Source: JAWKTT01 sp041398965 (lineage in GTDB: Bacteria; Planctomycetota; Planctomycetia; Planctomycetales; Planctomycetaceae). Taken from it: DNA of 38,797 nt. Location of the stretch: assembly GCA_041398965.1 (NCBI GenBank), contig JAWKTT010000040.1, forward strand, positions 1-38,797, written 5' to 3'. The first letter of the stretch is position 1. Every line of letters starts with the position of its first letter. Below the pieces are notes generated by a model that saw nothing but the letters and a program-made list of their open reading frames with translations, did not search any database and was not told the DNA's origin. Made by a program: the position numbers and the translations under genes. Shown in pieces: positions 1 through 10,091 of this stretch.

Positions 1-3000
1 TAGGCTGAGAGCGGGTCCTCGGCGTTGCGGGAGGAGTCGATCGCGGCGATTACTTTTTGAAACGGTTCGCTGTTGCGACTGCGAGCAGCGTCGATCAGAT
101 CGAGATGCACGGCCGCCGGGATGTCCGCAGGCTTGCCAGCCAGTTGGCGCAACCACTCCAGCAACGCGGCGTCGGCAGTCTCTGACTTCATTGACGCGAG
201 TCCGATGATGGCTGCCTGTCGCTCGGCAACTGTCGAACCTTTCGCAATCACGACTTCCTTCAACTGTGGCAGGGCGAGTTCCGGTTGACGTCGCGTGAGG
301 GCCGACCGAGCGGCAATCCGCAAGATGTCCGCATCTCCCTTGAGACCCAAGGCCATTGCGTCGGCGAGTTTCGGGTCATCGACTGCATCAAGTGCCGTCA
401 GCGCTTCGGCTCGGACCTGAGCCGGTTGGGTGACGTCCGAGAGGATCGTAAACAGTGCTGGCCCGACCTCTTTGATCCCATACTTTGCTGCGAGCTTGAC
501 CCCTTCGCCCCGAACTTTATCGGGACCGGCGAGGATTCCTCCCAGCGAAGTGCGAACGGCATCGGCGATCCCGTCGACCGGTCGAACAGTCGTTGCGGCG
601 ATGAAGCCCTTTTCGTTGAGAGGTCGCGGGTTGTCGCCGATCGGACGGAACTGATTATTCACCCGGTCCAGGACGGAAGGCTCTTCCCATTGCAAAAGTT
701 CGGCGACCGCTTCGAGGCGGAGTGGTTCGGGAGTCGATGCGGCTGCGGCCACTCGGGCAACACGTTTCGCCTCTTCCACTCCACCAAGTCGGAAATTCGC
801 ACTCAGCACACGACGCAGCAGTGCATCGGACTTCTCACTCGGGCTGTCGGCAAGTCGGGCGAGTGCCGGAAGTGCGTCGACGATCGACTCGTCATGAATC
901 GCCCGAGCCGCCTCTTCGATGATCTGCGGGTCTCCATCTTTGAGGAACTGCGCGATGCGCGGGTCAAGCTTGCGACGCAGGGCGACGACCAAGCCGAGTC
1001 GGACCGAACGATCCGTGTTGTTGGCGTGCTTTAAAAGAGCGTCGGCATCGACAGAGGTGAGACCCATGACAGCGGCGTGCCGGACGACTGGGTCGGCATC
1101 GTGATTATCGGCCAGCAGTTGCAGCAACGCGGGGAGGTCTGATTCGTTCCCCATCTTCGACAACGCGATGGCGGCGAAGTAACGAACCCGGGGAGAAGGG
1201 TCCTTCAACCAACTGGCGATGCTTTCGCGACCCCATCCGGATGTTGGCTGCTTGAGGTCCGCGACGACACGAAGAGCCTGCGAGCGGACTTCCACATCAT
1301 CCGATTTCAGTAACTCGTCGAGAGACCCGATCGATTGGCCGGTCAGTCGCATTAAGTGTCCGAGCCCCCAGATGGCGTGCAGTCGACCGAGTCGTTGCAG
1401 GCGACTGTTGACATCAGTCGGAAGATCACTGGATGCAGGTCCGGCAGCGATCGCCCGTTGCCAGAGTAAGTTGCCAACGGTCGCCGACTGACTCTCTTGA
1501 AACAGTCGTGCCCCCCGCGAAGCTAATGCGAGTTGAGACTCCAGCCGCACTCGACGGTCGGCATGTGAGAGGAGTTCAATGAGTTCTTCCGGAGTTCGCT
1601 GATCGAAACCATCTGCCATGATGGCTTTTGCAGATGTGACCGCCGTGTTCTTCCGTGATTCGGGATGTTCGAACGTATAGATTCGTCCTTTGCCTGGTCC
1701 GTTCCAACCATCAACCCAGTCGCTGACGTACACCTTCCCATCGTGCCCGAAGTCGACATCGGTCGCGAGGATCGACTTGAGGAACCAGTGCGAGTCGGTC
1801 ACCTTAAAGGTCGCTCCGTCTGGTTCAATTCCGAACGATCGGACCCCACTGTTCCCCGCTCCTCCCCGGAAGTCGCAGAGAAAGAAGTGACCATCGTATC
1901 GTTCCGGCAAACCGACGCCGGGATAATAGACGAGACCACTCGGACCATCCGCCAAATTGAGGATGGGGGGGACGATGAAGGCGGGTTGCACGCGTGTCGT
2001 TTCGTCATCAGCTTTGTACGGATACCACATTCGCTCGCGATTCCAGGGACCCCGGTCTGGAAGATACTGGAAGTACATCCGCCATCCCTGATCGCTCCCC
2101 TGCGTCACATAGACCCAGCGGGCCTGATCGCCACTGTCGGAGTTATTGTCGCCAGTGAAGAGGTTGCCGAAGTCGTCGAAGGCCAACTCCTGCGGGTTGC
2201 GAAGTCCATAGGCAAAGACTTCGAGCTTCGATCCATCTTGTTCACACCGAAACACCGCACCGGTATCGGGGCGATGCAGTTTCTCTCCAGTGTCGCTGGT
2301 GACGTGATAACCCCGGTCTCCGATCGAGAAATAGAGTCGACCATCCGGCCCCAGCACGAGGCCGTGCATGTCGTGACCCCGGAACGCAACGCGAACGCCG
2401 AAGCCATCAGCCAACACCTGACGCTGATCCGATTCGCCATCGAGATTCGTGTCCTGGAGTTGATACAGCTTCGGAATATCGGTGAGATAGACCTTTCCGC
2501 CCCGTGCGAGAATTCCTGCCGCAGTTCCGTCTTCGATATTGCGAAAGCCGTCGGCATAGACCGTTGCCTTGTCCGCTTTGCCGTCCCCATCGGTATCTTC
2601 GATCAGACGAATTCGGTCATCTTCTTTTGTGTAGTTGTTGACGGAGTCTCCCAGATGCTTGCGGAAGAAATCGATCCGGTCAGACACGGATTGAGCCGCG
2701 AGATCATCGAGCAACCACTTCATGTGACTTCGGTTGTCTTCGACCCCCTGTTGTTGGCGAAAGGTTTCGCAAACATAAACTCGCCCCTGTTCATCCAAAC
2801 AGAAAACGACCGGATTTGCCAACATCGGCTCGGCAGCGAATAGTTTCACCTCGAACCCGTCAGGTTTCACAAACTGTTGAATTGCCAACTCCCCCTCGGC
2901 TGATGCGGGGGCGATTTTTGGCTGATAGTTCGGGTCGGCCCCGAGACTTGCGACGCACAATCCCAGTGTCCAAAACGACATCAGCCCCAACAGGCAACTC

Positions 3001-3014
3001 GACAGACGCTTCAC
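1..3014 (-). CDS. PVC-type membrane-bound dehydrogenase with HEAT repeats (partial, 3' end off the window)
   Basis: The frame is open from a GTG at 3014 to the left edge, giving 1004 codons without a stop. GAGGA lies 7 nt before the GTG, and the first ~26 residues (VKRLSSCLLGLMSFWTLGL...) form a signal peptide, which fixes the start. Residues ~30-430 resemble the sorbosone/glucose-dehydrogenase-like beta-propeller of the planctomycete PVC-type dehydrogenases, with repeated blade motifs such as GHDMHGLVLGPDGRLYFSIG and NPQELAFDDFGNLFTGDN. From ~460 onward there are HEAT-like helical repeats (VRYFAAIALSKMGN, VRHAAVMGL, VRLGLVVALRR). In this family a c-type haem domain with CxxCH usually follows; that part would lie outside the window, so haem binding is inferred. 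The likely role is oxidation of a sugar or sugar derivative in the periplasm. It is transcribed divergently from the FadL-like gene. Confidence 0.85.
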   Translation of the reverse strand, partial: MKRLSSCLLGLMSFWTLGLCVASLGADPNYQPKIAPASAEGELAIQQFVKPDGFEVKLFAAEPMLANPVVFCLDEQGRVYVCETFRQQQGVEDNRSHMKWLLDDLAAQSVSDRIDFFRKHLGDSVNNYTKEDDRIRLIEDTDGDGKADKATVYADGFRNIEDGTAAGILARGGKVYLTDIPKLYQLQDTNLDGESDQRQVLADGFGVRVAFRGHDMHGLVLGPDGRLYFSIGDRGYHVTSDTGEKLHRPDTGAVFRCEQDGSKLEVFAYGLRNPQELAFDDFGNLFTGDNNSDSGDQARWVYVTQGSDQGWRMYFQYLPDRGPWNRERMWYPYKADDETTRVQPAFIVPPILNLADGPSGLVYYPGVGLPERYDGHFFLCDFRGGAGNSGVRSFGIEPDGATFKVTDSHWFLKSILATDVDFGHDGKVYVSDWVDGWNGPGKGRIYTFEHPESRKNTAVTSAKAIMADGFDQRTPEELIELLSHADRRVRLESQLALASRGARLFQESQSATVGNLLWQRAIAAGPASSDLPTDVNSRLQRLGRLHAIWGLGHLMRLTGQSIGSLDELLKSDDVEVRSQALRVVADLKQPTSGWGRESIASWLKDPSPRVRYFAAIALSKMGNESDLPALLQLLADNHDADPVVRHAAVMGLTSVDADALLKHANNTDRSVRLGLVVALRRKLDPRIAQFLKDGDPQIIEEAARAIHDESIVDALPALARLADSPSEKSDALLRRVLSANFRLGGVEEAKRVARVAAAASTPEPLRLEAVAELLQWEEPSVLDRVNNQFRPIGDNPRPLNEKGFIAATTVRPVDGIADAVRTSLGGILAGPDKVRGEGVKLAAKYGIKEVGPALFTILSDVTQPAQVRAEALTALDAVDDPKLADAMALGLKGDADILRIAARSALTRRQPELALPQLKEVVIAKGSTVAERQAAIIGLASMKSETADAALLEWLRQLAGKPADIPAAVHLDLIDAARSRNSEPFQKVIAAIDSSRNAEDPLSA

Positions 3015-3394
3015 AATCGATTCCTCAAGAGATTCCCGCTGCCACGCAAAAAAGACAGCTTCAAGGGAGAGTTCAAAGAGCACAATTCGCAAACCACAAT
3101 CCGCGATGATGTTCCAGCGAGCCGCATTCTTAAGAGACCTGGCACACCGATCATCAGACAACTCATTTACGAACCAGCAATCTACTTGCCCCGTCCAGTC
3201 CTCACAACTCAGAGTCGGGCATTTCCAATGCAGGAATGTCCCGTTGACTCCCTCCTTCCTGCGGTTTCTGCTGGGGATTTGTGTTGACGACATACGAAAT
3301 CTGTCCCGATCGAAGTCTGGCTCAACTGGACCACTGATCGCAGTCGACTGCTGTAGTGTGCCGGGGCATTCACTTGTTGAGGGGAGGTCGTGGT
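3015..3394. other. Intergenic region between divergent genes
   Basis: These 380 bases separate the divergent PVC dehydrogenase and FadL-like genes and should hold both promoters. I found no convincing -35/-10 pair, long inverted repeat or protein-like reading frame. A GGGGAGG Shine-Dalgarno at 3381-3387 belongs to the downstream gene. Confidence 0.5.
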
Positions 3395-4771
3395 ATGTCC
3401 ATGACACGGTCGCGACTGCGCGCAGTTCTCTGCCTGTGGGCTGGGTGTTTCCTTGGACTTTGCACCGCTCCCGCAGTGGCACAACATGGAACCGTGCTCA
3501 CGGGGGTCGGCCCCATCAACCGCTCAATGGGGGGAGCATCGACCGCCGCACCCCTCTCTTCGGCAGGAGCACTCTACTGGAACCCGGCCACACTCTCCGG
3601 ACTCAATCAGTCCGAACTTGAGATCGGTGCCGAACTGCTCTTCCCGCACGCCAGCCTGGGTTCCCGCGTCCCTGCCAATACCTTTGGTCCAGGCGTGCCG
3701 CCGATCGATCTGTCCGGAACGACAAAGAGTGAAGACTCCGTTTATGCCCTCCCGACGATGGCACTCTCGTATCAGGTCGAAGAGACCCCCTTTACCTTTG
3801 GTCTCGGGGTGTTCGCCGCTGCAGGATTCGGATTGAATTATCCCGGTAGTTTCACGAATCCTGTGTTAACCCCGGCTCCTCCCGTCGGCCTCGGATTCGG
3901 GCCGATAATGTCACAGTATCAGGTTCTGCAAATAGCTCCCGCCTTTGTCGTCGATGCCTCGGATAACCTCTCGCTCTCGTTGAGTCCAATCCTGAATCTC
4001 GGGTCGTTACAGGTCGACCCTGCGGTGTTCGCCGCTCCGGATGACGCGAACCTGGACACCTTCGCAACATACCCGTCTGCCACTCATTCCCGCACAGCCT
4101 GGGGGGTTGGCTTCCAGCTGGGGGCCTACTACGACGCCGGGGACTGGGCCTTCGGAGCCTCCTATAAAAGCGAACAGTGGTTCGACTCTTATCGCTGGAA
4201 TACGACCGATGAACTCGGCTTGCCACGATCAATCGCGTATCGTCTGAACCTCCCAGCGATCTACTCGATCGGGACATCCTATCGAGGCTTCGAAAATCTT
4301 ATTCTCGCGGCTGATGTGAGATATCTTGACTATGCAAACGCGAACGGCTTTGGAGACTCGGGCTTTGCACCAAACGGAGCCTTGCAGGGATTAGGACAAC
4401 AAAGCATTGTCGCCGTCGCACTCGGGGCCCAGTATCAGGCGACCGACAACCTCTCGCTGCGGATCGGGTATAGCTGGAACGAGAATCCCATTTCGTCCCC
4501 CCAAAGCTCCGCCAACGTCGCCTCGCCACTAGTTCTCCAGAATCTCCTCTCTTTCGGGGGATCGTATCATGTCTCCGAGGCACTCACACTCTCGCTGGCG
4601 TACACCCACGGCTTCGAGAACTCGGTCACCGGCCCCTTAGTGCTCCCATTAGGTTCGATCCCCGGAACCTCAGTAACCAACACCGCCTCCGCCGATATGG
4701 TAATCGTCGGTGCCACTGTCCGCTTTGGCTGTCCAAAGTACCACACAGCTCAATGCCCCACCTACCGCTAA
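3395..4771 (+). CDS. FadL/OmpP1-family outer-membrane transport protein
   Basis: This 458-aa protein begins with a signal peptide (MSMTRSRLRAVLCLWAGCFL, cleavage near AVAQ-HG). The start is the ATG at 3395, placed 7 nt after GGGGAGG; an earlier in-frame ATG at 3356 has no such site and would bury the signal peptide. The mature N-terminus carries GVGPINRSMGGASTA and the WNPA motif (ALYWNPATLSGL), hallmarks of the FadL/OmpP1/TodX family. The rest is alternating beta-strand sequence typical of a 14-strand barrel. Family members carry long-chain fatty acids or other hydrophobic compounds across the outer membrane; the substrate here cannot be told. The stop codon lies inside the left end of repeat A1, which supplies a terminator-like hairpin. 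Confidence 0.88.
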   Translation: MSMTRSRLRAVLCLWAGCFLGLCTAPAVAQHGTVLTGVGPINRSMGGASTAAPLSSAGALYWNPATLSGLNQSELEIGAELLFPHASLGSRVPANTFGPGVPPIDLSGTTKSEDSVYALPTMALSYQVEETPFTFGLGVFAAAGFGLNYPGSFTNPVLTPAPPVGLGFGPIMSQYQVLQIAPAFVVDASDNLSLSLSPILNLGSLQVDPAVFAAPDDANLDTFATYPSATHSRTAWGVGFQLGAYYDAGDWAFGASYKSEQWFDSYRWNTTDELGLPRSIAYRLNLPAIYSIGTSYRGFENLILAADVRYLDYANANGFGDSGFAPNGALQGLGQQSIVAVALGAQYQATDNLSLRIGYSWNENPISSPQSSANVASPLVLQNLLSFGGSYHVSEALTLSLAYTHGFENSVTGPLVLPLGSIPGTSVTNTASADMVIVGATVRFGCPKYHTAQCPTYR

Positions 4772-4866
4772 CAGCCCGTGGGTCAGATTTCTAATCTGAC
4801 CCACGGTTGTTTTTAGTGACTCTTGTCAGATTAGATAACCTGACTCACGGCGTGTTCAGCGGGCTG
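4767..4866 (+). repeat. Family A nested-palindrome repeat, copy A1
   Basis: The left end GCTAACAGCCC (4767-4777) and the right end TTCAGCGGGCTG (to 4866) are inverted relative to each other, like GCTAACAGCCCTTTGA in A3 and TCAACGGGCTGCTAAG in A2. Between them lies a perfect 14-bp palindrome, then a second degenerate half (GTCAGATTAGATAACCTGAC). This copy is shorter than A3 because the middle is deleted. The left end overlaps the TAA of the FadL-like gene. It has no coding capacity and resembles a MITE or REP-type element. Confidence 0.65.
4776..4814 (+). terminator. Terminator-like hairpin formed by repeat A1
   Basis: CCGTGGGTCAGATT (4776-4789) and AATCTGACCCACGG (4793-4806) pair perfectly over 14 bp around a TCT loop, followed by TTGTTTTT. 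It starts 5 nt after the stop codon of the FadL-like gene and could end its transcription before the convergent PhoD-like gene. Confidence 0.7.
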
Positions 4867-4947
4867 CGCACGGCAGGGAATTATGGTGTGGGGATGGAGG
4901 GTGTCTTTTCGACTTTTTGCACGGAAGTCGCGTTGAATGGAATGGGC

Positions 4948-6390
<1,443 letters not shown>

Positions 6391-6515
6391 GCGACTGGGT
6401 TCAGCGAGTGAAGTGAGGAGGAATCAAGAATCGATCCGGTTTCCGGGGTCGCATTCTTACTGGTTTGAATTACTAACTGCCCCAAGAAAAACAACCGTGC
6501 GTCAGCTCATTCAAA

Positions 6516-6609
6516 CTGACACGAGTAACTCGTACGATTTGTTACCTAACATCAAACGGCACCCGTCAGGCTGGAAAGCCTGACCCACGTAGCTCAACGG
6601 GCTGCTAAG
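6516..6609 (+). repeat. Family A nested-palindrome repeat, copy A2 (left end missing)
   Basis: It starts with CTGACACGAG as in the middle of copy A3, shares CATCAAACGGCAC with A3 (6550-6562), then has a GTCAGGCT/AGCCTGAC hairpin, GACCCACGT, and the right end TCAACGGGCTGCTAAG (6594-6609). It lies between the PhoD-like gene and the TIM-barrel gene. Confidence 0.65.
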
Positions 6610-6675
6610 TGACCGCAGGAGTAGCTCGGCGTGCGACACGAATTGTCCGGACGTCCACAGGCAGAGATGTCTGTG

Positions 6676-7698
6676 TTACTTCTCTCTTGTCTTAGTGAGT
6701 AGGGTGTCGAGGTGATGGCGGCTTGTTTGGATTTCCTGGGTGACTTCGGCTGTTGTCTCCAGGATGGGGATGCCGCGGGGGACAGGATGCATAAAGACTT
6801 CGGTCCAACCGGCGTAGTGGGTCTCCTTGAGAGCGGTGAGGAGTGGGGCGAAGTCGAGTGGGCCGCGGGCGGGGAGTTGCAGAAGCTCTTGCTCTTTGGG
6901 CAGCTTCTCCATGCAGCCGTTGCCATGCTGCCAAGCGTAAAACATCTTCACCCGGCTCCCCAGCGAGCGAATCAGACCGGCGAGAAGTTTGGGGTCTTGC
7001 GGGAGATGATACGGAGCAAGGGCGATCCCGAGTGATGGCGAGTCGGCGAACTCCATGAGCCATTTCATCGAATCGGGGGAATCGATGACGTTGTTGCCGT
7101 GGTTCTCGATGGCGATCACCACATTTGCCGCAGCGGCTGCTTCCAGATGTGGTTTCATCTGCTCAGCGAACTTCGCGACGGCAGACTTCAACTCGCTGCC
7201 GGTCAGCCCTTTGGGGCCTGCTCCGCCAGTGACGATCAGTTGACAGCCGAGTCGTTGAGCGAGCTTCATTTCCTCCTTCAAACCGAACGGCCCGAGCTTG
7301 TACTGCGTGATGCAGCCGAGCGAGACGCCGTGCTCTTTGAGGAGTGCGGCGAACTTCTCTTCACCGAGTTCATCGAGTTGTTCCCGTTGATTCCCATGCA
7401 CCTTGGGCCAGATGTCGATCGCGGTTGCCCCGACCTTGGAGACCTCGGGGAGAATCTCCGACAGAGGGCTATACCCATACATGCACGACCCAACGATGTA
7501 CTTCAGTCGGAATGGCTCTGTCTCGGGGACAACGTCGGCTGCGTGGGCGATCGATACGTTGCCGCCCTGGATCGAGTTCCAACCGATCGCGGCGGCTCCC
7601 CATGTGAGCGACGTTGCCAGAAAGTGGCGACGATCGACCTCTGCTTTCTCGCGGTGATTGTGACGATCGGGCGACGTTTGTGAGATGAAATTGTTCAT
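6676..7698 (-). CDS. Tat-exported sugar phosphate isomerase/epimerase-like TIM-barrel protein
   Basis: This 340-aa protein has a twin-arginine signal (DRRHFLATSLTWGAAAIGW, residues ~22-40) ending near AHA. It then has an AP-endonuclease-2/xylose-isomerase-like TIM barrel: IDIWPKVHG (~95), IAIENHG (196-201, candidate metal Glu198), LAPYHLP (~228) and GWTEVFMHP near the C-terminus. The Asp often found before the PYH motif is Ala here. The ATG at 7698 overlaps the stop of the upstream oxidoreductase in ATGA, so the two are translationally coupled; a longer frame upstream is only a shadow of that gene. Such pairs in planctomycetes are thought to act on keto-sugars or polyols; the substrate is unknown. 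Confidence 0.85.
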   Translation of the reverse strand: MNNFISQTSPDRHNHREKAEVDRRHFLATSLTWGAAAIGWNSIQGGNVSIAHAADVVPETEPFRLKYIVGSCMYGYSPLSEILPEVSKVGATAIDIWPKVHGNQREQLDELGEEKFAALLKEHGVSLGCITQYKLGPFGLKEEMKLAQRLGCQLIVTGGAGPKGLTGSELKSAVAKFAEQMKPHLEAAAAANVVIAIENHGNNVIDSPDSMKWLMEFADSPSLGIALAPYHLPQDPKLLAGLIRSLGSRVKMFYAWQHGNGCMEKLPKEQELLQLPARGPLDFAPLLTALKETHYAGWTEVFMHPVPRGIPILETTAEVTQEIQTSRHHLDTLLTKTREK

Positions 7699-9050
7699 GC
7701 TTTCACCTCGAATCCGGCTCGTTGTTCCCGTTTCAGCCAGCCATCGGCCTCGGTGTCGTTGACGAATCGTTCTTGAACCGGGTCCCATTCGAGTGGTCGG
7801 CCGAGTCGTTGGGAGATGTTCCCGAGATGACAGGTCGAGACGGTTCGGTGCTGACTGGCGACGTTTGATATGGTCTGCGTGCGACTGTGTGTGCAGTCGT
7901 AGAAGTTGGCCATGTGGTTCTTGATGGCGTCGATCTTGCCGCTCCGTTCTGGGAGGGTGAGGTTGTCGGTATAGAGCTGATACTCCGAGACATCGAGCCC
8001 CTGTTCCTTGAGGGGGACTTCGAGCTTGCCGGTAATCTGACCTCGGCTGACGATAATCCAGCCGGTCTCTCCTTCGAAGTGGATACCATTTCCGGGACAC
8101 CAATCGACCGGTCGGTCCCACGCCTCTAAGACGACGCCGTTTGCGTAGGTGTACTTCGCCATGAAGTCTGTCGCGACGTTGTAGCCTTGTTCGACTTGTG
8201 GAAGGGTGGCGACCCCATCGATCTTCACGGGGCCAGTCAGTTCGTTACCGGTGATCGCCCACTGGGCGATATCGAGATGATGAGCCCCCCAGTCGGTCAT
8301 CTTGCCGCCGCTGTACTCGTACCACCAGCGAAAGGTGTAGTGTGCCCGCTCGGGGATGTAGGGGACATCGGGAGTCTGTCCCTGCCAGAGGTTCCAGTTG
8401 AAGTGCTTCGGGATGGGAGCCGATTGAAACGGGCCTCCTGTGGGGTTCTTGTCGGTGACACAGGTGACCCTTTTCAGTTTGCCGATGCGACCTGCCCGCA
8501 CGAGTTCGACGGCTTGTCGGAATCGGGAGTCGCTCCGTTGCCAGGTTCCGACTTGGACAACGCGCTGTGACTCTTCGACCGCCTTGATGATGTGTCCCCC
8601 TTCTTCGATCGTCAGGGTTAAGGGCTTCTCGCAATAAACGTCGAACCCCGCCCGAACCGAGTCGATGAGCATCTTCGAATGCCAGTGATCGGGGGTCGCA
8701 ATCAGCACGACATCAAGCTTCTCTTTGGCGAGCATATCGAGGTAGTTTTCGTAAATCTTCGGCGTGCTCCCGAACGAGGCTCGGGCCTGTTCTCGCACAT
8801 GCTGGTCGACGTCGGCAATCGCGATGACGTCGCCGAATGCAGTCGCTTCGCGGGTGATGACCGACCCCTGATACCGCATCCCGATGCAGCCAATTCGCCA
8901 GCGCTCATTGGGGGACTTCGCTTGTTCCTCCGCAGCAGAGAGGCTGTTTGCGTCCCGAGTTCCTGGAGAGGTCGGACTCCCCGCCAACCAGGCGGCTCCG
9001 GCCAAAGCTCCTGCTGTTAACAGGTCGCGTCGATTGACGTTGCTCGACAT
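7695..9050 (-). CDS. Tat-exported Gfo/Idh/MocA-family oxidoreductase
   Basis: This 451-aa protein starts at the ATG at 9050, just after GGGAGAGGCGG; six codons of upstream frame lack a ribosome site. Residues 6-24 (NRRDLLTAGALAGAAWLAG) are a twin-arginine signal. The Rossmann fold follows (WRIGCIGMRYQG at 51-62, a variant of GxGxxG), with the family motif CEKPLT (140-145) and the substrate-domain motif GAHHLDIAQW (~255). Members use tightly bound NAD(P) to oxidise or epimerise sugars. The gene overlaps the TIM-barrel gene by 4 bp, so they form a two-gene operon whose proteins are both exported. A stable hairpin at 9086-9124 lies in the leader. Confidence 0.9.
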   Translation of the reverse strand: MSSNVNRRDLLTAGALAGAAWLAGSPTSPGTRDANSLSAAEEQAKSPNERWRIGCIGMRYQGSVITREATAFGDVIAIADVDQHVREQARASFGSTPKIYENYLDMLAKEKLDVVLIATPDHWHSKMLIDSVRAGFDVYCEKPLTLTIEEGGHIIKAVEESQRVVQVGTWQRSDSRFRQAVELVRAGRIGKLKRVTCVTDKNPTGGPFQSAPIPKHFNWNLWQGQTPDVPYIPERAHYTFRWWYEYSGGKMTDWGAHHLDIAQWAITGNELTGPVKIDGVATLPQVEQGYNVATDFMAKYTYANGVVLEAWDRPVDWCPGNGIHFEGETGWIIVSRGQITGKLEVPLKEQGLDVSEYQLYTDNLTLPERSGKIDAIKNHMANFYDCTHSRTQTISNVASQHRTVSTCHLGNISQRLGRPLEWDPVQERFVNDTEADGWLKREQRAGFEVKA

Positions 9051-9085
9051 ACCGCCTCTCCCTTGCAAGTGATGAGAATCGTTCG

Positions 9086-9124
9086 ATGTGTGACGGTGGT
9101 TTGTCTGCCACCGCGATCACACAT
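9086..9124 (-). promoter_or_regulatory. Hairpin in the leader of the oxidoreductase operon
   Basis: ATGTGTGA (9086-9093) pairs with TCACACAT (9117-9124), and inside it CGGTGG (9094-9099) pairs with CCACCG (9108-9113), leaving a 3-nt bulge (CGA). It sits 36 bases upstream of the start at 9050. There is no T-tract after it on the minus strand, so an operator or leader structure is as likely as a terminator for the FKBP gene. Confidence 0.45.
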
Positions 9125-9178
9125 GCCTGACGATTGATCTTAGAGAGACCGGTCCGCGATGCGAAGGGAAACGACGGT

Positions 9179-9207
9179 TTCGCCCCAAACCGAAAGTATG
9201 GGGCGAA
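9179..9207 (-). terminator. Hairpin after the FKBP gene
   Basis: TTCGCCCCA (9179-9187) and TGGGGCGAA (9199-9207) pair perfectly over 9 bp with an 11-nt loop. It starts 13 nt after the FKBP stop codon on the minus strand. No U-tract follows, so it may act as an mRNA 3' end barrier rather than a classic intrinsic terminator. Confidence 0.4.
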
Positions 9208-9220
9208 GCGATGCCTTTCG

Positions 9221-9655
9221 CTAAGATTCGACCGCGACGATTTCGATGTCGATGACGAGAGTCTCGCCGGCAAGGGGGTGGTTGGCGTCGACGAAGGCGA
9301 CATCTTCCGAGACACGTTGCACCCAGATGTCGATCCCTTCGGAATCGGAGTTTGGGCCACTCCGGGCGGCAATCTGGTCACCGGCAATCGTTCCTGCGGG
9401 GAGACAGCATCGCGGTATCTGCTGGACGAGATCGGGATGATTTCGACCGAAGCCAAGGTCAGGTGAGACGGATAACGTCTTTCGGTCTCCCACGCGGAGG
9501 CCGAGCACACCGTCACTGAGTCCCCGAATCACTTCGTCCGAGTCGGCCACAAAGCGGATCGGCTCGCGATTGTCCGACGACTCGATGACCGAGCCTTCAA
9601 GTGATCGGGTCGTGTAATGGACCGACACCGTATCGCCGGGGAGAATGGTTGCCAT
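9221..9655 (-). CDS. FKBP-type peptidyl-prolyl isomerase, SlyD-like
   Basis: This 144-aa protein starts at the ATG at 9655 with AAAGGGA 6 nt upstream; the 27 codons of extra frame before it do not look coding. The order of motifs is SlyD-like: DTVSVHYTTRSLEGSVIESS, IRGLSDGVLGLRVGDRKTLSV, and the C-terminal DANHPLAGETLVIDIEIVAV, where the NHPLAG signature marks the SlyD branch. The inserted flap domain is present but poorly conserved, and the His-rich metal-binding tail of E. coli SlyD is absent. It should catalyse cis-trans isomerisation of proline bonds in the cytoplasm. Divergent from the kinase gene. Confidence 0.85.
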   Translation of the reverse strand: MATILPGDTVSVHYTTRSLEGSVIESSDNREPIRFVADSDEVIRGLSDGVLGLRVGDRKTLSVSPDLGFGRNHPDLVQQIPRCCLPAGTIAGDQIAARSGPNSDSEGIDIWVQRVSEDVAFVDANHPLAGETLVIDIEIVAVES

Positions 9656-10091
9656 CGTGGTCCCTTTCAATGGGGTCGTGTCAAAGCGGCTCGCCACCGA
9701 GCTGTCTGTCTGTGGGATGGTGATCGCGGACGACAAGGTCCGCAGCGTCGACTGATGTCATAACGATCAGGCCGGACCGTTGTGGAGAGAAATCTCCGAC
9801 GATTCTCGAAGTGTGTACGCTCCCACGCGCTGTTTCGATCGATGCAAGGATTGCGCAGAGCCCCCAACCTCTGCGCAAGGTAACGGTCGTTCCGATTCTG
9901 CCGACAGATGTGACGAGATTGACACCGCTTGTTGTTCCGTTTTGGAAACTGTCTGGACTTTGGTTCTGACTGTTGACTATTCACAACGTATGATCCACAT
10001 GTCGAGTGTTGGCTCTCGGCGGAAGTCCCGCCGCGTGACACTTCGGCATCGATAGGAATTGCGTTCGTATACCTTGGGTGGACACGCCACC
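9656..10091. other. Intergenic region between divergent FKBP and kinase genes
   Basis: 436 bases that should carry both promoters. A TTGACA at 9919-ish has no good -10 at the right distance, so I do not call a promoter. The main feature is the perfect palindrome at 9851-9878, listed separately. Confidence 0.4.
9851..9878. promoter_or_regulatory. Perfect 10-bp inverted repeat between FKBP and kinase genes
   Basis: TTGCGCAGAG (9851-9860) and CTCTGCGCAA (9869-9878) are exact reverse complements around CCCCCAAC. It lies about 195 bp before the FKBP start and 214 bp before the kinase start, a suitable place for a dimeric regulator; no regulator is identified. Confidence 0.4.

Noticed and set aside
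285..2843. Long plus-strand frames at 285-1034 and 1665-2843
   Set aside because: They are shadows of the PVC-type dehydrogenase on the other strand, whose motifs and signal peptide are clear.
9919..9960. Promoter with TTGACA before the kinase
   Set aside because: No acceptable -10 lies 16-19 bp downstream.
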